Made by a program: the position numbers and the translations under genes. The notes beneath the pieces are model-generated. The model ran no database searches and was not told where the DNA came from. It saw only the letters and a program-made list of their open reading frames with translations. Of a stretch of DNA of 33,110 bases, positions 9,728 through 19,468 are shown one piece after another. Numbering within the stretch: the first letter of the stretch is position 1; every line of letters starts with the position of its first letter. Location: contig LRSR01012892.1 of assembly GCA_001579985.1 (NCBI GenBank), positions 1-33,110 of the forward strand, in the 5' to 3' direction. This DNA is from Hypsibius dujardini (Eukaryota; Tardigrada; Eutardigrada; Parachela; Hypsibiidae).

Positions 9728-10284
9728 TGCCTGTATGTCTGGTCTGTCTGTTTGGATGTTTGTCTGAAACTCTGAATGTGGATTGTGGAGCAGTTAGTGC
9801 TCTCATCTGTTCGGTTGCCAGTTTAAAGGAACTATTGTTTAACTGTATTTAGGATGCCGGATTGAAGCACGGCTGGCGAACTGGTGCCATCATCCCGGAA
9901 CTCGAACGCGAGATTCACATTCAAAGCAGCGCAGAATTCGTCCGCGATCTCACCTGGCTCTCGACCCTTCAATTCCTCATCGACAAGCTGCAGCTAACTC
10001 CCGACTCTGTCGAAAAAGCCACCATCCTGGAAGAGTGGATGAACGAAAAGCGCTCCATCCGGCTTCGTCTCAAAGGGCTCTTCAACCCGCATTTCGGCAG
10101 CCTCTTTCGTACACACCACAACCCGACCTATCTTTCCCGCCGCCTGTCCCGGTTCGCCGACGTTTACACCAGTGCACTGAGTAATTTACTGCCGTTCTCG
10201 CTTAATCACACCTTCTACCCCAAGCGGAATGCACTGCCTCATGAATGGCAAGTCCGACCGGAACTTCACGGACTTGGACACTGA
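7310..10284 (+). CDS. NT5DC2/3: NT5DC2/3-like 5'-nucleotidase domain protein (HAD superfamily)
   Basis: Exons 7310-7535, 7606-7787, 8180-8310, 8384-8480, 8546-8674, 8897-9334 and 9853-10284 join in phase to 544 residues, the usual size for NT5DC2/NT5DC3. The N-terminus ([15 protein letters not shown]) is basic and Ser-rich, consistent with a mitochondrial leader. HAD motif I is GFDYDYT (Asp107 and Asp109), motif II is LFLITNS (Thr303), and motif IV is [10 protein letters not shown] (Asp394, Asp399). Other family blocks are [26 protein letters not shown] and [15 protein letters not shown]. The fold is that of purine 5'-nucleotidases, but the substrate of NT5DC2/3 proteins is unsettled. ATG 7310 is the first in frame. 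Intron 2 carries a tRNA-like/foldback composite; introns 5 and 6 carry CAGA and TCTG arrays. Confidence 0.9.
7877..8098 (+). mobile_element. tRNA-Lys-like pseudogene or SINE interrupted by a foldback element
   Basis: A D-arm-like segment at 7881-7900 (TAGCTCAGTTGAGTTGGTAG, matching a Pol III A box) is followed by an anticodon-loop-like TTCTTAA. After an insertion come GGTCCAC, the B box GGTTCAAGCCC (8061-8071) with flanking CACGG/CCGTG stem, and a run of about 13 T (8086-8098) that would end Pol III transcription. The halves resemble tRNA-Lys(CTT) with decayed acceptor ends. Between them sits the 131-bp foldback (7915-8045). It lies in intron 2 of the NT5DC-like gene in the same orientation. 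tRNA-derived origin is inferred; the A and B boxes are visible. Confidence 0.5.
7915..8045. mobile_element. Foldback element, copy 1 (49-bp terminal inverted repeats)
   Basis: Terminal arms 7915-7963 and 7997-8045 are imperfect inverted repeats starting ACACACGTGGCAAAAAC, around a 33-bp loop. A second copy is at 30032-30154 in opposite orientation: the left arm here pairs best with the right arm there, and vice versa. No protein is encoded. No clear target duplication at this copy. Confidence 0.7.
8690..8840. repeat. CAGA then GGCA array in NT5DC intron 5
   Basis: A long nearly pure (CAGA)n run, then (GGCA)n, then GATA/GGCA mixtures, between coding exons 5 and 6. Confidence 0.93.
9350..9765. 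repeat. TCTG / TGCC array in NT5DC intron 6
   Basis: Imperfect TCTG, TTTG and TGCC units fill the intron between the two longest exons; long Cys/Leu/Ser-rich frames here are repeat artefacts. Confidence 0.93.
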
Positions 10285-10331
10285 CAACCAGACCAACTTT
10301 GTGATATTTTGAATCGATGCCTTTATCGAAT

Positions 10332-10337
10332 ATTAAA
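10332..10337 (+). promoter_or_regulatory. Poly(A) signal ATTAAA for NT5DC-like gene
   Basis: Common AATAAA variant 48 nt past the stop codon of the NT5DC-like gene. Confidence 0.5.
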
Positions 10338-10384
10338 GTTTAACCAATTTATCCGTTTGCTTTTTTGCGTTTCTCTATTTACTG

Positions 10385-10406
10385 TCTGCATGCCTCCCTC
10401 CCTCCC

Positions 10407-10443
<37 letters not shown>

Positions 10444-10690
10444 GTCTGTCTGTCTGCCTGTCTGCCTGTCTGCCTGCCTGCCTGTCTGTCTGTCTGTCTG
10501 TCTGTCCGTTTGTCTGTCTGCCTGTCTGTCTGTTTGTCTGTCTGTCTGTCTATCCAGTTGTCTATTCATATGCCTCCCTGTTGATCTCTCTACCAACTTT
10601 GTATGCCTGCTTGCCTGCCTGTCTGCCGGCTGGTCTGTGGGTGCAGTTCTGTTGCTGTTTTTCTGCCTGCTCTGTCTGCCTACCCTATCG
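10385..10690. repeat. TCTG / TGCC array downstream of NT5DC
   Basis: (CTGT)n and (CTGC)n with CCTC interruptions, in the intergenic region just past the NT5DC-like poly(A) signal. Confidence 0.92.
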
Positions 10691-11327
10691 CTTTTAAAAA
10701 TTGTTTCGTATCGGTGCGCTGTTCGGCGATCAAAAGTGAAGGTTTTCATGGCCAAGTTTTAGATGATCAATCACACGACACAATGTTGCTGGAAAGTGTT
10801 TCTTTTCAGACTCAACAACTCTTTAGTGGCTTGTCTCAATTCTTATCAAGTAGTCCGCTGCGCGTGACAAACAATTTTTATGGCGCGTTTTGTTTACTGC
10901 CACACCACCATTTTCCACCAATCGGAAGCCATCACGCCGCGAACAGCTGTAACAGTCAGGACCCAAACACGCGGCCCGTCGATGGCCGTCACGATTACAC
11001 GGCGTGTGTAGGAATGACTGACACGTTGCGGGACCGTTGAGTCTTCGCACTTGACTTGTGTGCTATTTCGAGGCTGCTTTGAATGTATTTACAGCCCGCG
11101 TGATTTCGTTCTTACGCGGCACACATATCAATCCGAGTTGTTAGCTTTTGAAGCGGTGACTATGTTCGAGTTTTCGTTGGAGACTGATGCCAAATTTCCA
11201 AAGTGCCTGTAGTGTCGGTAATGCAAATGATTACCCAGGGTTCGCCAGTTTACCGAGCGACGCGTCACTTTGTTTGCAATTGTTTTTCAAACGTTTGGGC
11301 TGCGCTCGAGCCCGCTAATTTTCCGGC
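10691..11327. other. Intergenic, no recognisable gene
   Basis: Unique-looking sequence of mixed composition. Open frames are short, overlap on both strands and show no recognisable domain. No tRNA or promoter motif stands out. Confidence 0.5.
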
Positions 11328-11361
11328 ATAGACAGACAGATAGACAGACAGGCAGACAGGC

Positions 11362-11406
<45 letters not shown>

Positions 11407-11510
11407 GTCAGATAGACAGACAGGCAGGCAGGCAGGCAGACAAACAGGCAGACAGGCAGGCAGATAGACAGACAGACAGACAGACAGCCAGATTGGCCGA
11501 CAGGCAGGTA
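11328..11510. repeat. CAGA / GGCA array
   Basis: Nearly pure CAGA run flanked by GGCA and GACA units in intergenic DNA. Confidence 0.93.
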
Positions 11511-12248
11511 TGCAGATAGTCGAACAGACATAATTGCAACAGATTCTTGGGTAGTTTCAAGCAGTACGCATGACAAATGCAGCCTGAATGTCCTTTTGTT
11601 TGGGGACAACAACAAACTAATACCCGACCCCTTGACTTCTTTATCACCTTCCAGAAGCATAATACACTTGCAAAAGTAATCTTGAAATTTGGCTTGTAAT
11701 GTTAGATAAATGAAAATTCAAACGCAAACAGCTTAGTAACGTCGGACCATATTTTTCCACCCAATCTGGGCGATAACCCTGATGCTCTTCCCAGCGGTCA
11801 TCGTGCAGCTCTCGTCCACGCCGCGACTGAATGATAGGAAGACGTAACAGTACGTCCTCTCCTATATCCGGTGACCTGAATGTCTCTCTCAACTAAGACC
11901 GATGAATTTTGTTGACGAAAGTTTTCCTTCAGCACATACCCACAGTCACAGATACAGGGCCGGTATCCGATTACGCCGACCGACGCGACCGGTTCTCCTC
12001 TGTGTTAAATTAAAATACCACCACGCCACGAGCCATACTCAGTTACTGCCCCCAACGGGTCTGCCGTTATGTCGTGGTACTCCACGAGCCGTTGTCGTGA
12101 CCGCCTGCGTATGCGGCAACCACCACGCACAGAAGCCCATACAGGCTAAATTTATCAATGGCGAACTTTGCACTTGCAGCTCAGAGTCCGCTTCCCACCA
12201 GTTAAAAGTTTAAAGGGCTTGAGGACCAGTTTGCGGGTTTACGGGATC
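11511..12248. other. Intergenic, one unexplained open frame
   Basis: The bottom strand at about 11892-11646 holds an 82-codon frame with an ordinary-looking stretch (RELHDDRWEEHQGYRPDWVE). I do not recognise it, it has no clear splice context, and nothing around it continues it. The segment CCTATATCCGGTGACCT at 11861-11877 recurs at 14011-14027. Confidence 0.35.
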
Positions 12249-12727
12249 ACGCCTTGCTACAGACAAACGACTACACCTTGTTATAAACAGACGACTATAC
12301 CTTTTTACAGACAGACGACTACACCTTGTTACAGACAGACGGCTACGCCTTGTTACAGACAAACGATTACGCCTTGTTACAGACAGACGACTATGCCTTG
12401 TTACAGACAGACGACTATGCCTTGTTACAGACAGACGACTACACCTTGTTACAGACAGACGACTACACCTTGTTATAGACAGACGACTATGCCTTGTTAC
12501 AGACAGACGACTACACCTTGTTACAGACAGACGACTATGCCTTGTTACAGACAGACGACTACACCTTGTTACAGACAGACGACTACACCTTGTTACAGAC
12601 AGACGACTACGCCTTGTTACAGACAGGCGAATACGCCTTGTTACAGACAGACGACTACGCCTTGTTACAGACAGACGACTACGCCTTGTTACAGACAGGC
12701 GAATACGCCTTGTTACAGACAGACAAA
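12249..12727. repeat. 24-bp minisatellite, about 20 copies
   Basis: Unit close to CCTTGTTACAGACAGACGAC plus four variable bases (TAYR), repeated about 20 times with a few substitutions (ATAAAC, GGCGAA variants). Because 24 is a multiple of 3, it stays open in more than one frame (TPCYRQTT or LLQTDDYA repeats). It contains CAGACAGA cores like the simple repeats around it. Coding is not supported. Confidence 0.92.
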
Positions 12728-13485
12728 GTTTCTGACTTCCGTTGCTAATATAATCAGCATTTTTTTCTCGGTCAATTTGACGGTCAATTTGTCGAGAAAA
12801 TCAGACAAACAGACAGCGAGAAACCTTTTCAGGGGCGCAAAACTTTTCGCCCGCGGTCGGTCGTTTTCCGACACTTGACAGACCCGTCAAACGACCTTTT
12901 CCGACTTTTTTTGCCCATTTTGAGAAACCTCTTGACTAATAATGTGTGGTGTGTAAAGGTTTTTTTGCTGATCTTAGTGAAGTGGCTGGGAACATACTCA
13001 TTGTCTGACAGACAAAACTTGCCGGAAAAAAAAGTAGAAAAACGACCTTTCTGGAGTTTTGTTCAGATACGCCCTCACTTGTTGCCGTTCGTATACGTGA
13101 GGCCCTCATTGGAAAACGAAGCAATATCCACGGCCAGGAAATGGGAAAACGACCGTTTTTTCGACCTTCTTCGGTGAACGACCGACCGCATCACAGCAGG
13201 TCCTTAGGGCGCAGGTTTCGTATATAAAACATTGCTCGTTAGGCATGAAGAATGTCTGCATATTTTATTGCAGAATTAACTAGAAAATGAATGACCGGCG
13301 GACACAAGAGACGCAGAAAGCGAAGCACCAGACAATAATAATTCGTCTGATGAAATCTGGTAAATCGTTGCTGTTTGCAGCATTTAGATGTCGTAATTAG
13401 TGATTTTGTGACGGGCCACGAGCTGGAGGCGGGTGATGCATACGAACCTAGACGAAACCAAAGCACATCAATCATCCCAGGTCGA
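12728..13485. other. Intergenic, no gene seen
   Basis: The words AAAACGACC, TTTTCGACC and AACGACCGTTTT recur irregularly between about 12840 and 13180, on both strands, suggesting an old degraded repeat. No recognisable protein. Confidence 0.4.
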
Positions 13486-13487
13486 AC

Positions 13488-13725
13488 TGAGAGAGACAGA
13501 GAGACAGAGAAACAAACAGACAGAGAGACAAACAGACACACAGACACACAGACACACAGACACACACACAGACACACAGACAGACACACAGACACACAGA
13601 CAGACACACAGACAGACAGACACACACACAGACACACAGACACACAGACAGACACACAGACAGACACACAGACAGACAGACACAAAGACACAAAGACAAG
13701 CGGACAGACAGGCGGACAAACAGAC
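13488..13725. repeat. CAGA / CACAGA array
   Basis: CAGACAGA blocks alternating with CACACAGA blocks, giving a higher-order pattern of about 24-28 bp in the middle. Confidence 0.92.
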
Positions 13726-13739
13726 ATGCAAAAAATGTG

Positions 13740-14413
13740 AGATTGAAATTGGAGACTTTGACTCACGACTGAATCTGCTTCAACGCTCAGTGTCAACCGG
13801 AAATGGGGCTAAAGCATCCTACGCCCAGTATTTGAACCAGCTGCATGTGCGTGTTAAGTGCAATGTGAATGATACGTATTCGGTCGAGTTGGGATATTTT
13901 CAACCGTCGCAGACATGCCGTAACCAACAGCTAAATCTGTGATCAGCTTTCATAACCTTAATCTGAACTCGGGCATCGTGCCATCCCGCGATCGGACATC
14001 AAGTGCTCGGCCTATATCCGGTGACCTCAGCCGGAAGACGTGACCGAAACTGTTGGCGATTTATCTGAACTTGAAAGACGGACATTCATCTCCAATACTC
14101 AACATGTGCTTCTCGCCAGCACATTGAAATGCAATTGCGTGTTAAGGTGAATATCACTTTAATTAATCGGTCGAATAAAACGGCTGTACAGAATATAAAT
14201 CTGCGTCAATACAAAGCAACAAGGGTGCTGTACTTTGTGAAAGCAAAAGAATGGACATGTTTCTGTAAATACATTTTACAAAAATACGTAACACAGCAAA
14301 GAAGAAGAGAGGAGTTCGATTCGAGAGAGACTTTAAGGGACCTTGGGCGTGGCGGCAAAAAAGGCGACGACCAACAGCCCGCTGCCGCGTTAGCTGCCGG
14401 TAATGAACAACGG
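13740..14413. other. Region downstream of MID1IP1-like gene
   Basis: Probably contains its 3' untranslated region: a bottom-strand ATTAAA lies at 14163-14158, about 250 bp past the stop. TGCGTGTTAAG occurs at 13848 and again at about 14136 in loosely similar surroundings, hinting at an old duplication. No second gene is recognisable. Confidence 0.4.
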
Positions 14414-15172
14414 TTAATGATCCTCCACTTCTTCCAGGTACAGGTTTGTGACCCGATTGGCGGCATCGGTCATCTGCTCCAGGATTGTGTAAAGGTTCTT
14501 CAAATTCTGCAAAGCAAAAACCACAGGGTGAGAAAGTTGTTTGAACTAGAAAAAAAACTCATACCAAATGGTTTTATACTCCGTGTTATGTCTGTGTCTG
14601 TGTCTGTGTCTGTGTCTGTGTCTGTGTCTGTGTCTGTGCTGTGTCTGTGTCTGTGTCTGTGTCTGTGTCTGTGTCGGTGACTGTGTCTGTGTCTGTATAT
14701 TTACCTGATTAAGATTGGCATGAAGCTTGAGCATGGCAGGGTCTAAGGCAACCTGCGCTTCCTGCGCTGTCTCCACCGCCTTCACATCTCCATCCTCACT
14801 GTCTGAACTGTCGGCCGATCCTCCAATCTTCGGAACCGCCAACGTGTTCGACGTCTGCTGTTGCTGGCCACCATAATTCCAGGCCGGCCGACGGGACGAA
14901 TACTTGGGCGAGGTCGGGCCGTTCTGCGAGTCCTCATCACCGAACAGCAGATCCACCTTCGTCCGGGACAGCAGCTTAAACGCGGCGTACAAGTCCCCCG
15001 TCACCGGGTCGGGAATGTCCTGCAGGCGGCACGGCACCAGCACGCTGTTCTCCATCGCGCCGACCGCCGTCTGGAATTTGTTCATCGCATGCAGCACAGA
15101 CTGCGGGGAGTACATGCTGACATTGTCGCCGCGGTTTCCGTTGTTGATTCGTCGGTCCGCCATTTGAGGCAT
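14414..15172 (-). CDS. MID1IP1: MID1IP1/Spot14 (THRSP) family protein
   Basis: Exons (bottom strand) 15172-14705 and 14506-14414 join in phase 0 to 186 residues, close to the length of vertebrate MID1IP1. The N-terminal family block is SVLHAMNKFQTAVGAMENSV followed by LVPCRLQDIP. The C-terminal block is LHANLNQNLKNLYTILEQMT then DAANRVTNLYLEEVEDH, like the family's helix before its last residues. The middle is Gln/Ser/Asp-rich and unconserved. The family binds and promotes polymerisation of acetyl-CoA carboxylase and is tied to lipogenesis; MID1IP1 also binds Mid1 on microtubules. Those functions are from the vertebrate proteins. The ATG at 15172 is two codons before another possible start. 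The single intron carries a TGTGTC hexanucleotide repeat. Confidence 0.82.
14587..14697. repeat. TGTGTC hexanucleotide microsatellite
   Basis: About 18 near-perfect GTGTCT units inside the only intron of the MID1IP1-like gene. Confidence 0.95.
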
Positions 15173-15462
15173 ATCGAGGTGATTTGTAAGTCCGGATGTT
15201 TTCTGATCAAGACAACAGTTAAAAAAACGGTGAAAGAAGCTGGAGAGAAAATTGGGAAAAAAATTGAAAGTGATGGAGCGACCTAGAATGGGTGGAAAAG
15301 TCTATTGACAATGTGCTTTACGAAGGTTCGCACAGTCTCTGTGTGGTAGGAGGGTTGATGTACCCGTAACGAAAGTTCTCGCAATTCGATTGGTGCGTCG
15401 GACCGCGCGAGAGAGCCTTTTTATCGGCTGTTATCGGTGGCCGAGCAAAAGGCGGGTCGCTT

Positions 15463-15526
15463 TATTTATACAACTCGCCGAGTCACAACACACGCAGCAC
15501 CACCACCGCCACGAACCCTTCACGTG
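15463..15526 (-). promoter_or_regulatory. Possible TATA box and E-box upstream of MID1IP1-like gene
   Basis: On the bottom strand TATAAATA lies at 15470-15463, about 290 bp upstream of the start codon, and the palindromic E-box CACGTG lies 50 bp further upstream at 15521-15526. Vertebrate Spot14 genes respond to ChREBP through E-box pairs; here only one E-box is perfect, so that link is conjecture. Confidence 0.4.
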
Positions 15527-15680
15527 CGGGTTGCATGCTCGATGGAGAACCCGCGTACGGCTGTCCGAACGAGGATGCATTACGTGCCGCCTGCGAGGCA
15601 TACAGTCATGTTGTCGTACTATGCCTACCTGAGGGCTTGTTTGGACAAATGTGTCAATAACGCGTATGTGTTATCCGTAC

Positions 15681-15848
15681 AGACATTGCCTGAATCGGGA
15701 AATTTTACGCAGTAAAGCTGGGATTTGTCTGTAGTACAAGTCTTAAGACATGTCTGTTATTCTTATAGACATTGCCTGAATCGGGAAATTTTACGCGGTA
15801 AAGCTGGGATTGTCTGTAGTACACATCTTAAGACGTGTCTGTTTTGGC
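15681..15848. repeat. 86-bp tandem duplication
   Basis: Two nearly identical copies start AGACATTGCCTGAATCGGGA at 15681 and 15767 and differ at only a few positions, so the duplication looks recent. Confidence 0.9.
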
Positions 15849-15879
15849 TCTGCTACAGTTTTGTCTTAATATGGATTTA

Positions 15880-16745
15880 AGGCATTGTCTGACTGATTGC
15901 TAAACTGTGTCTCAACTCTCAACTCGCAATGTCTGTAATCGAAACTGTAGTCGAGGACTAGCGGTAGTACCGTGATTTGTCTGTGACTGACTTTCCTATT
16001 AGCGTTTGTCTGCCACGTCATGCAATGTCTGACCACACAGACACATGCTTTTCTTCCGCGATTTCTGTTACCTGAGTAGCAAATTTTAATATTGAGTCTA
16101 GCTACTCTGCCATGTCTCTGTCTCTGTGCTGAGCAAATGTCTGTCATATCGCACTGTCTATGCCTGTGTTTCTGGCACTGCCCTAACGCCACCCATTGCA
16201 TACCGTTGACGTGCAAACTGCCGGGTACATGTCTGCCTGCCTCATGCTGCTGCCTGCTTACAATGATGCAAGTGTCTGAATTGCCTTTTCGATTGACAGT
16301 GCCATTTCAGGCGAACCTCAGTGTCGTGGTTGTGTCTGCCTGCAATGCAGCGTGTCTGTCTGAAATGTCTGCCTCATAGCATGTCTGCAAGTCTGTCAGC
16401 GTCGTCTGTCTGTAATGAACCCTTCCTGTCTGCAATACAGCGTGTCTGACTGAAATGTCTGCATGCCCTATAGCATGTCTGCAAGTCTATCAGCGTTGTC
16501 TGTCTGCAAGTCTGTCAACGTTGTCTGTCTGCAATGTCGGTCATGTCTCGATGTCTGTCGGTGTCACGGTACCGTCTATCTGTGATGACCCTTGCCCGTC
16601 TGACTTGTCTGCCATGTAGCATGACTGTTGGTGTCCAGGCACTATCTGCCTGCAGTGAACCTTGCCGGTCTGCAATGTAGCATGTGCCTGTGCATGTCTG
16701 CCTGTATCGTGGTTCTGTCTGTCTGCAACGATGCAAGTGTTTGTC
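15880..16745. repeat. Degenerate TGTCTG-rich satellite with ~90-bp units
   Basis: TGTCTG words occur every 10-20 bp. A higher-order unit containing GCAAT(G/A)CAGCGTGTCTG and ATAGCATGTCTGCAAGTCT is repeated about 90 bp apart (16342 and 16432), with more diverged versions before and after. Open frames here follow the repeat and are not taken as genes. Confidence 0.7.
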
Positions 16746-17290
16746 ATGTCAATTGGGACCCATCATCAGTCCTCCGGACATTCGCGTTGTTGACAGTCTG
16801 GGTCACCCTCAGAGGCCCCTGTATGAGGCGAAAACGACGGATCGTCCGGGGTAATCGCGCAGACAGTCGGGTCATTTGCAGCTGGGAGCGTTCGCTGTTC
16901 TATGCATCAGACCCTATCGGCACACCCCACGGCGAAGCAGTCATGCTGTGGGTCGCTGTGAGGCACTTCCTGTCTGCCATGGACCTGCACACGGAACTGA
17001 CGGGGAACTGACGGAACTGCAGAGACGGACATGTGTGGTACTCTCGAGATCTCTCGAGTCGTACCTGAGGTATTATAAACGGACGGGATTTCACAACCAT
17101 GCTTCGCCACAGATGGCGTACTTTTTACCTTACAACAGAAAGACAGCTGAGACCCTTTTAGCCGAGAATCGATGTTCCACAGCGCATAAAAATTCGAAGA
17201 GCCCAGCAAATGAGCACACAAATTTTCTGTTGTCCAGAGGACAGATCTACTTCCGTTTGTCCATATTTAAATGGGCAACTCAAACCCAGC
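16746..17290. other. Intergenic, no gene seen
   Basis: No recognisable protein or RNA. A short palindrome CTCGAGATCTCTCGAG lies near 17044-17060. Confidence 0.4.
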
Positions 17291-17960
17291 TCAAACCTTC
17301 AGAGAAGGTTTACTTTCAGACATTAACGGCCAGTCCGGAGGGTGAGCGGCCTCTCCGAATGAGTTACCGGCACTCCGGAAGGTAGACGCCCAATTCCGTA
17401 GGTAGACGGTGAGTCTGGGAGGTGGACAGCCTGTTGAGTGGAATAGCGGTCAGTCTGACAGGTTAACTGCTTCTCGGAAATGATTGACGACTCACCTGAA
17501 ACGGTTGGCATCTTGTGTGAAAGGAATTGGGCGAGTTCTCAGGGTGGCAAATGGTCATCTATCTGGAAGGTAGACGGTCATTGCTGACTCACGCGATCTA
17601 TCTGGAAGGTAGACGGTCATTGCTGACTCACGCGGACCATTCGCTCGTTCGTGTGGAACTTTCGGACTGAACGCGGTAACACTCCGAACGGTCTCAATAC
17701 CTTTCAGAACAAGCTGGAGACCTGCCGGATTTTCCGGACGGCCATCCGGGAGGAACTTAAACCGTCCTGACTGAGCGTAAATCATCAGAATAGTCCGGAG
17801 ACCCTCAGAAAAGGCCGGAGACCTTCCGGGCTGACGGTTGAACATCGAGACGGAGCGTTGACTTTAAACATTCCGGTACGTCTGCCTTCCGGACTCCTTA
17901 ATTGTCCTCTACCTTCCGGTTTGACGGTCCATCTTTCCAAAGCCAGATTCATCTTCCAGT
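17290..17960. repeat. Degenerate CCGGAAGGTAGACGGT minisatellite in two orientations
   Basis: Words such as CCGGAAGGTAGACG and GGTAGACGGT recur at intervals of about 20-40 bp. A perfect 39-bp duplication starts at 17557 and 17596. From about 17800 to 17940 the same motif occurs on the opposite strand (CTACCTTCCGG, CTGCCTTCCGG), so two blocks face each other. Confidence 0.6.
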
Positions 17961-18340
17961 CGGACTGCTTCCCATTTGAAGCAAGAGTTAGCACCTCTGG
18001 CTTGCAGTCTCTCTATCGGTCGTTTGCATATCACACGGCTCACCATTTCCACCGCCCGACATCTCAATCATCTACGGGGCATCTACGGGGACTGCAAGAA
18101 ATCTCACCCTCATGTAGGGCAGTTCTTTATCTGCGCCTACGAAGAATGATCGATGAGACCGTCGTCGTCGTAGTTCAAGTGAAATGCAAACTCGTGGGTA
18201 AAGGGATAATGAAGGATGGAATAAGGGGAAGCACTTCGTCGGACGGACAGCCAAACCGCTGGCGTTTACTGGCGTGGCAAGAGAGGACAGAATTTTCAAC
18301 GTCGATCGACACACAAAGTTCGTGGAATTGCCTGATCTCA

Positions 18341-18603
18341 TACAGTAAGCGACGGGAAAAAGTTGAATGGAGGGTCCGAGCGATGGGCAAAAGGGGTGGG
18401 GCAGGGGGTTGGTTGAACGCAATCCACTAATCAACCAGTGACTTAAAACCGATTTAAAGTGACTACAAAACAAGCGGTGCAGCTTTGCTGGTTAATTTGA
18501 TTTGATTTGCTGGTTGATTGACTGTGTTTATCTAAGCCCTTGCCCCGCCCCTTTTGCCCATCGCTCGGACCTTCCATTCAACTTTTTTCCTTCGTTTACT
18601 GTA
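18341..18603. mobile_element. 263-bp inverted-repeat (foldback) element
   Basis: Arms of about 68 bp (18341-18408 and 18536-18603) are inverted copies with only a few mismatches; both include GGTCCGAGCGATGGGCAAAA or its complement. The ~127-bp loop contains inverted AATCAACCAG and CTGGTTGATT. It may be a MITE or a local inverted duplication. No coding capacity. Confidence 0.55.
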
Positions 18604-19044
18604 GTTCCACAGTAACAGAAAGCCGACAATCACGCAAGCCAAATTTCGGCGAATTACAGCGGCGAATTCCATTCATCTCGGCGGCGGATAATTAAAACAG
18701 AATCGTGAAGTGGGAAGGAAAGAATCGACGCCGATCGAACTTAATGACTCTTAACAAAAAAAAACAACGAAATACTAAGAGGAAAAGAGATTCTTAACTC
18801 GAGAGAAAAAACAGAAGGCAGCTAGAAAAGAATGTTATGGAAGTTCTGCCAGCGTGGTTCGGACCAGACGCTAAACCACCGGTCCCCGGTCACCGTCAGA
18901 GGGCGCTGCGCTCGCATGTCTTATGCTTCTTGCCTGTCACAGAAACGTTTCGCTAATCGAATAAACAGACAGGCGGAGGTGAGGAGCTACTCGAAAACTC
19001 AGAACATGAAGACAAAAATAGTCTTCGAGAAGAGACGCTTAAGG
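18604..19044. other. Intergenic, no gene seen
   Basis: An 85-codon top-strand frame (18832-19089) runs into the next repeat element and shows no domain; it is not called as a gene. Confidence 0.4.
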
Positions 19045-19283
19045 CTGGTCTACACTTCCACAGGAGCCTTGTATTATAAACTCTCGTGACGTCACGCGTA
19101 ACTCGTTCGGGCGCTTTACAAATTGCCTGTACACAAGAGAACAGGATTGATCCTATTTTTCTGTACACATGACGCTTGTAAACCGACCACAACACGTGAT
19201 GAGCGTAACAACAACCGCGGGTCAGCTGTCACGATGACGTGCGGTCGCGTTACAATCCAGGCACTTGTAGAAGTGTAGACCAG
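19045..19283. mobile_element. 239-bp MITE-like element
   Basis: Terminal inverted repeats read CTGGTCTACACTTC inward from both ends, with weaker pairing further in (CACAGGAGCC against TACAAGTGCC). A related CTGGTCATCTACAC lies just outside at about 19304. No open frame spans it and no target duplication is obvious. Confidence 0.5.
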
Positions 19284-19349
19284 GTTTCATTGCGCTTTAT
19301 AGACTGGTCATCTACACGTCAAACTATCTGCACAACAATACTAAAAAGA

Positions 19350-19448
19350 TGCAGACAGACAAGCAGGCAGACAGACAGGCAGGAAGACAGACAGACAGAC
19401 AGACAGACAGACAGTCAGATAGACAGGCAGACAGACAGACAGGCAGAC
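19350..19448. repeat. CAGA / GGCA array
   Basis: CAGACAGA run ending about 20 bp from the stop codon of the SAM-domain gene, so probably within its 3' untranslated region. Confidence 0.92.
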
Positions 19449-19468
19449 GGAACTACCTCGCGGGACCA

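Noticed and set aside
12249-12727. CRISPR-like look of a regular short repeat
   Set aside because: There are no unique spacers; the units are contiguous, and the window is animal DNA.
12168-12878. 236-codon open frame over the 24-bp minisatellite
   Set aside because: Explained by a unit length divisible by three; other frames are open too, and no domain or clear start context is present.
17858-18430. 190-codon top-strand open frame
   Set aside because: It runs through a degenerate minisatellite into an inverted-repeat arm; no domain, and overlapping bottom-strand frames are equally long.
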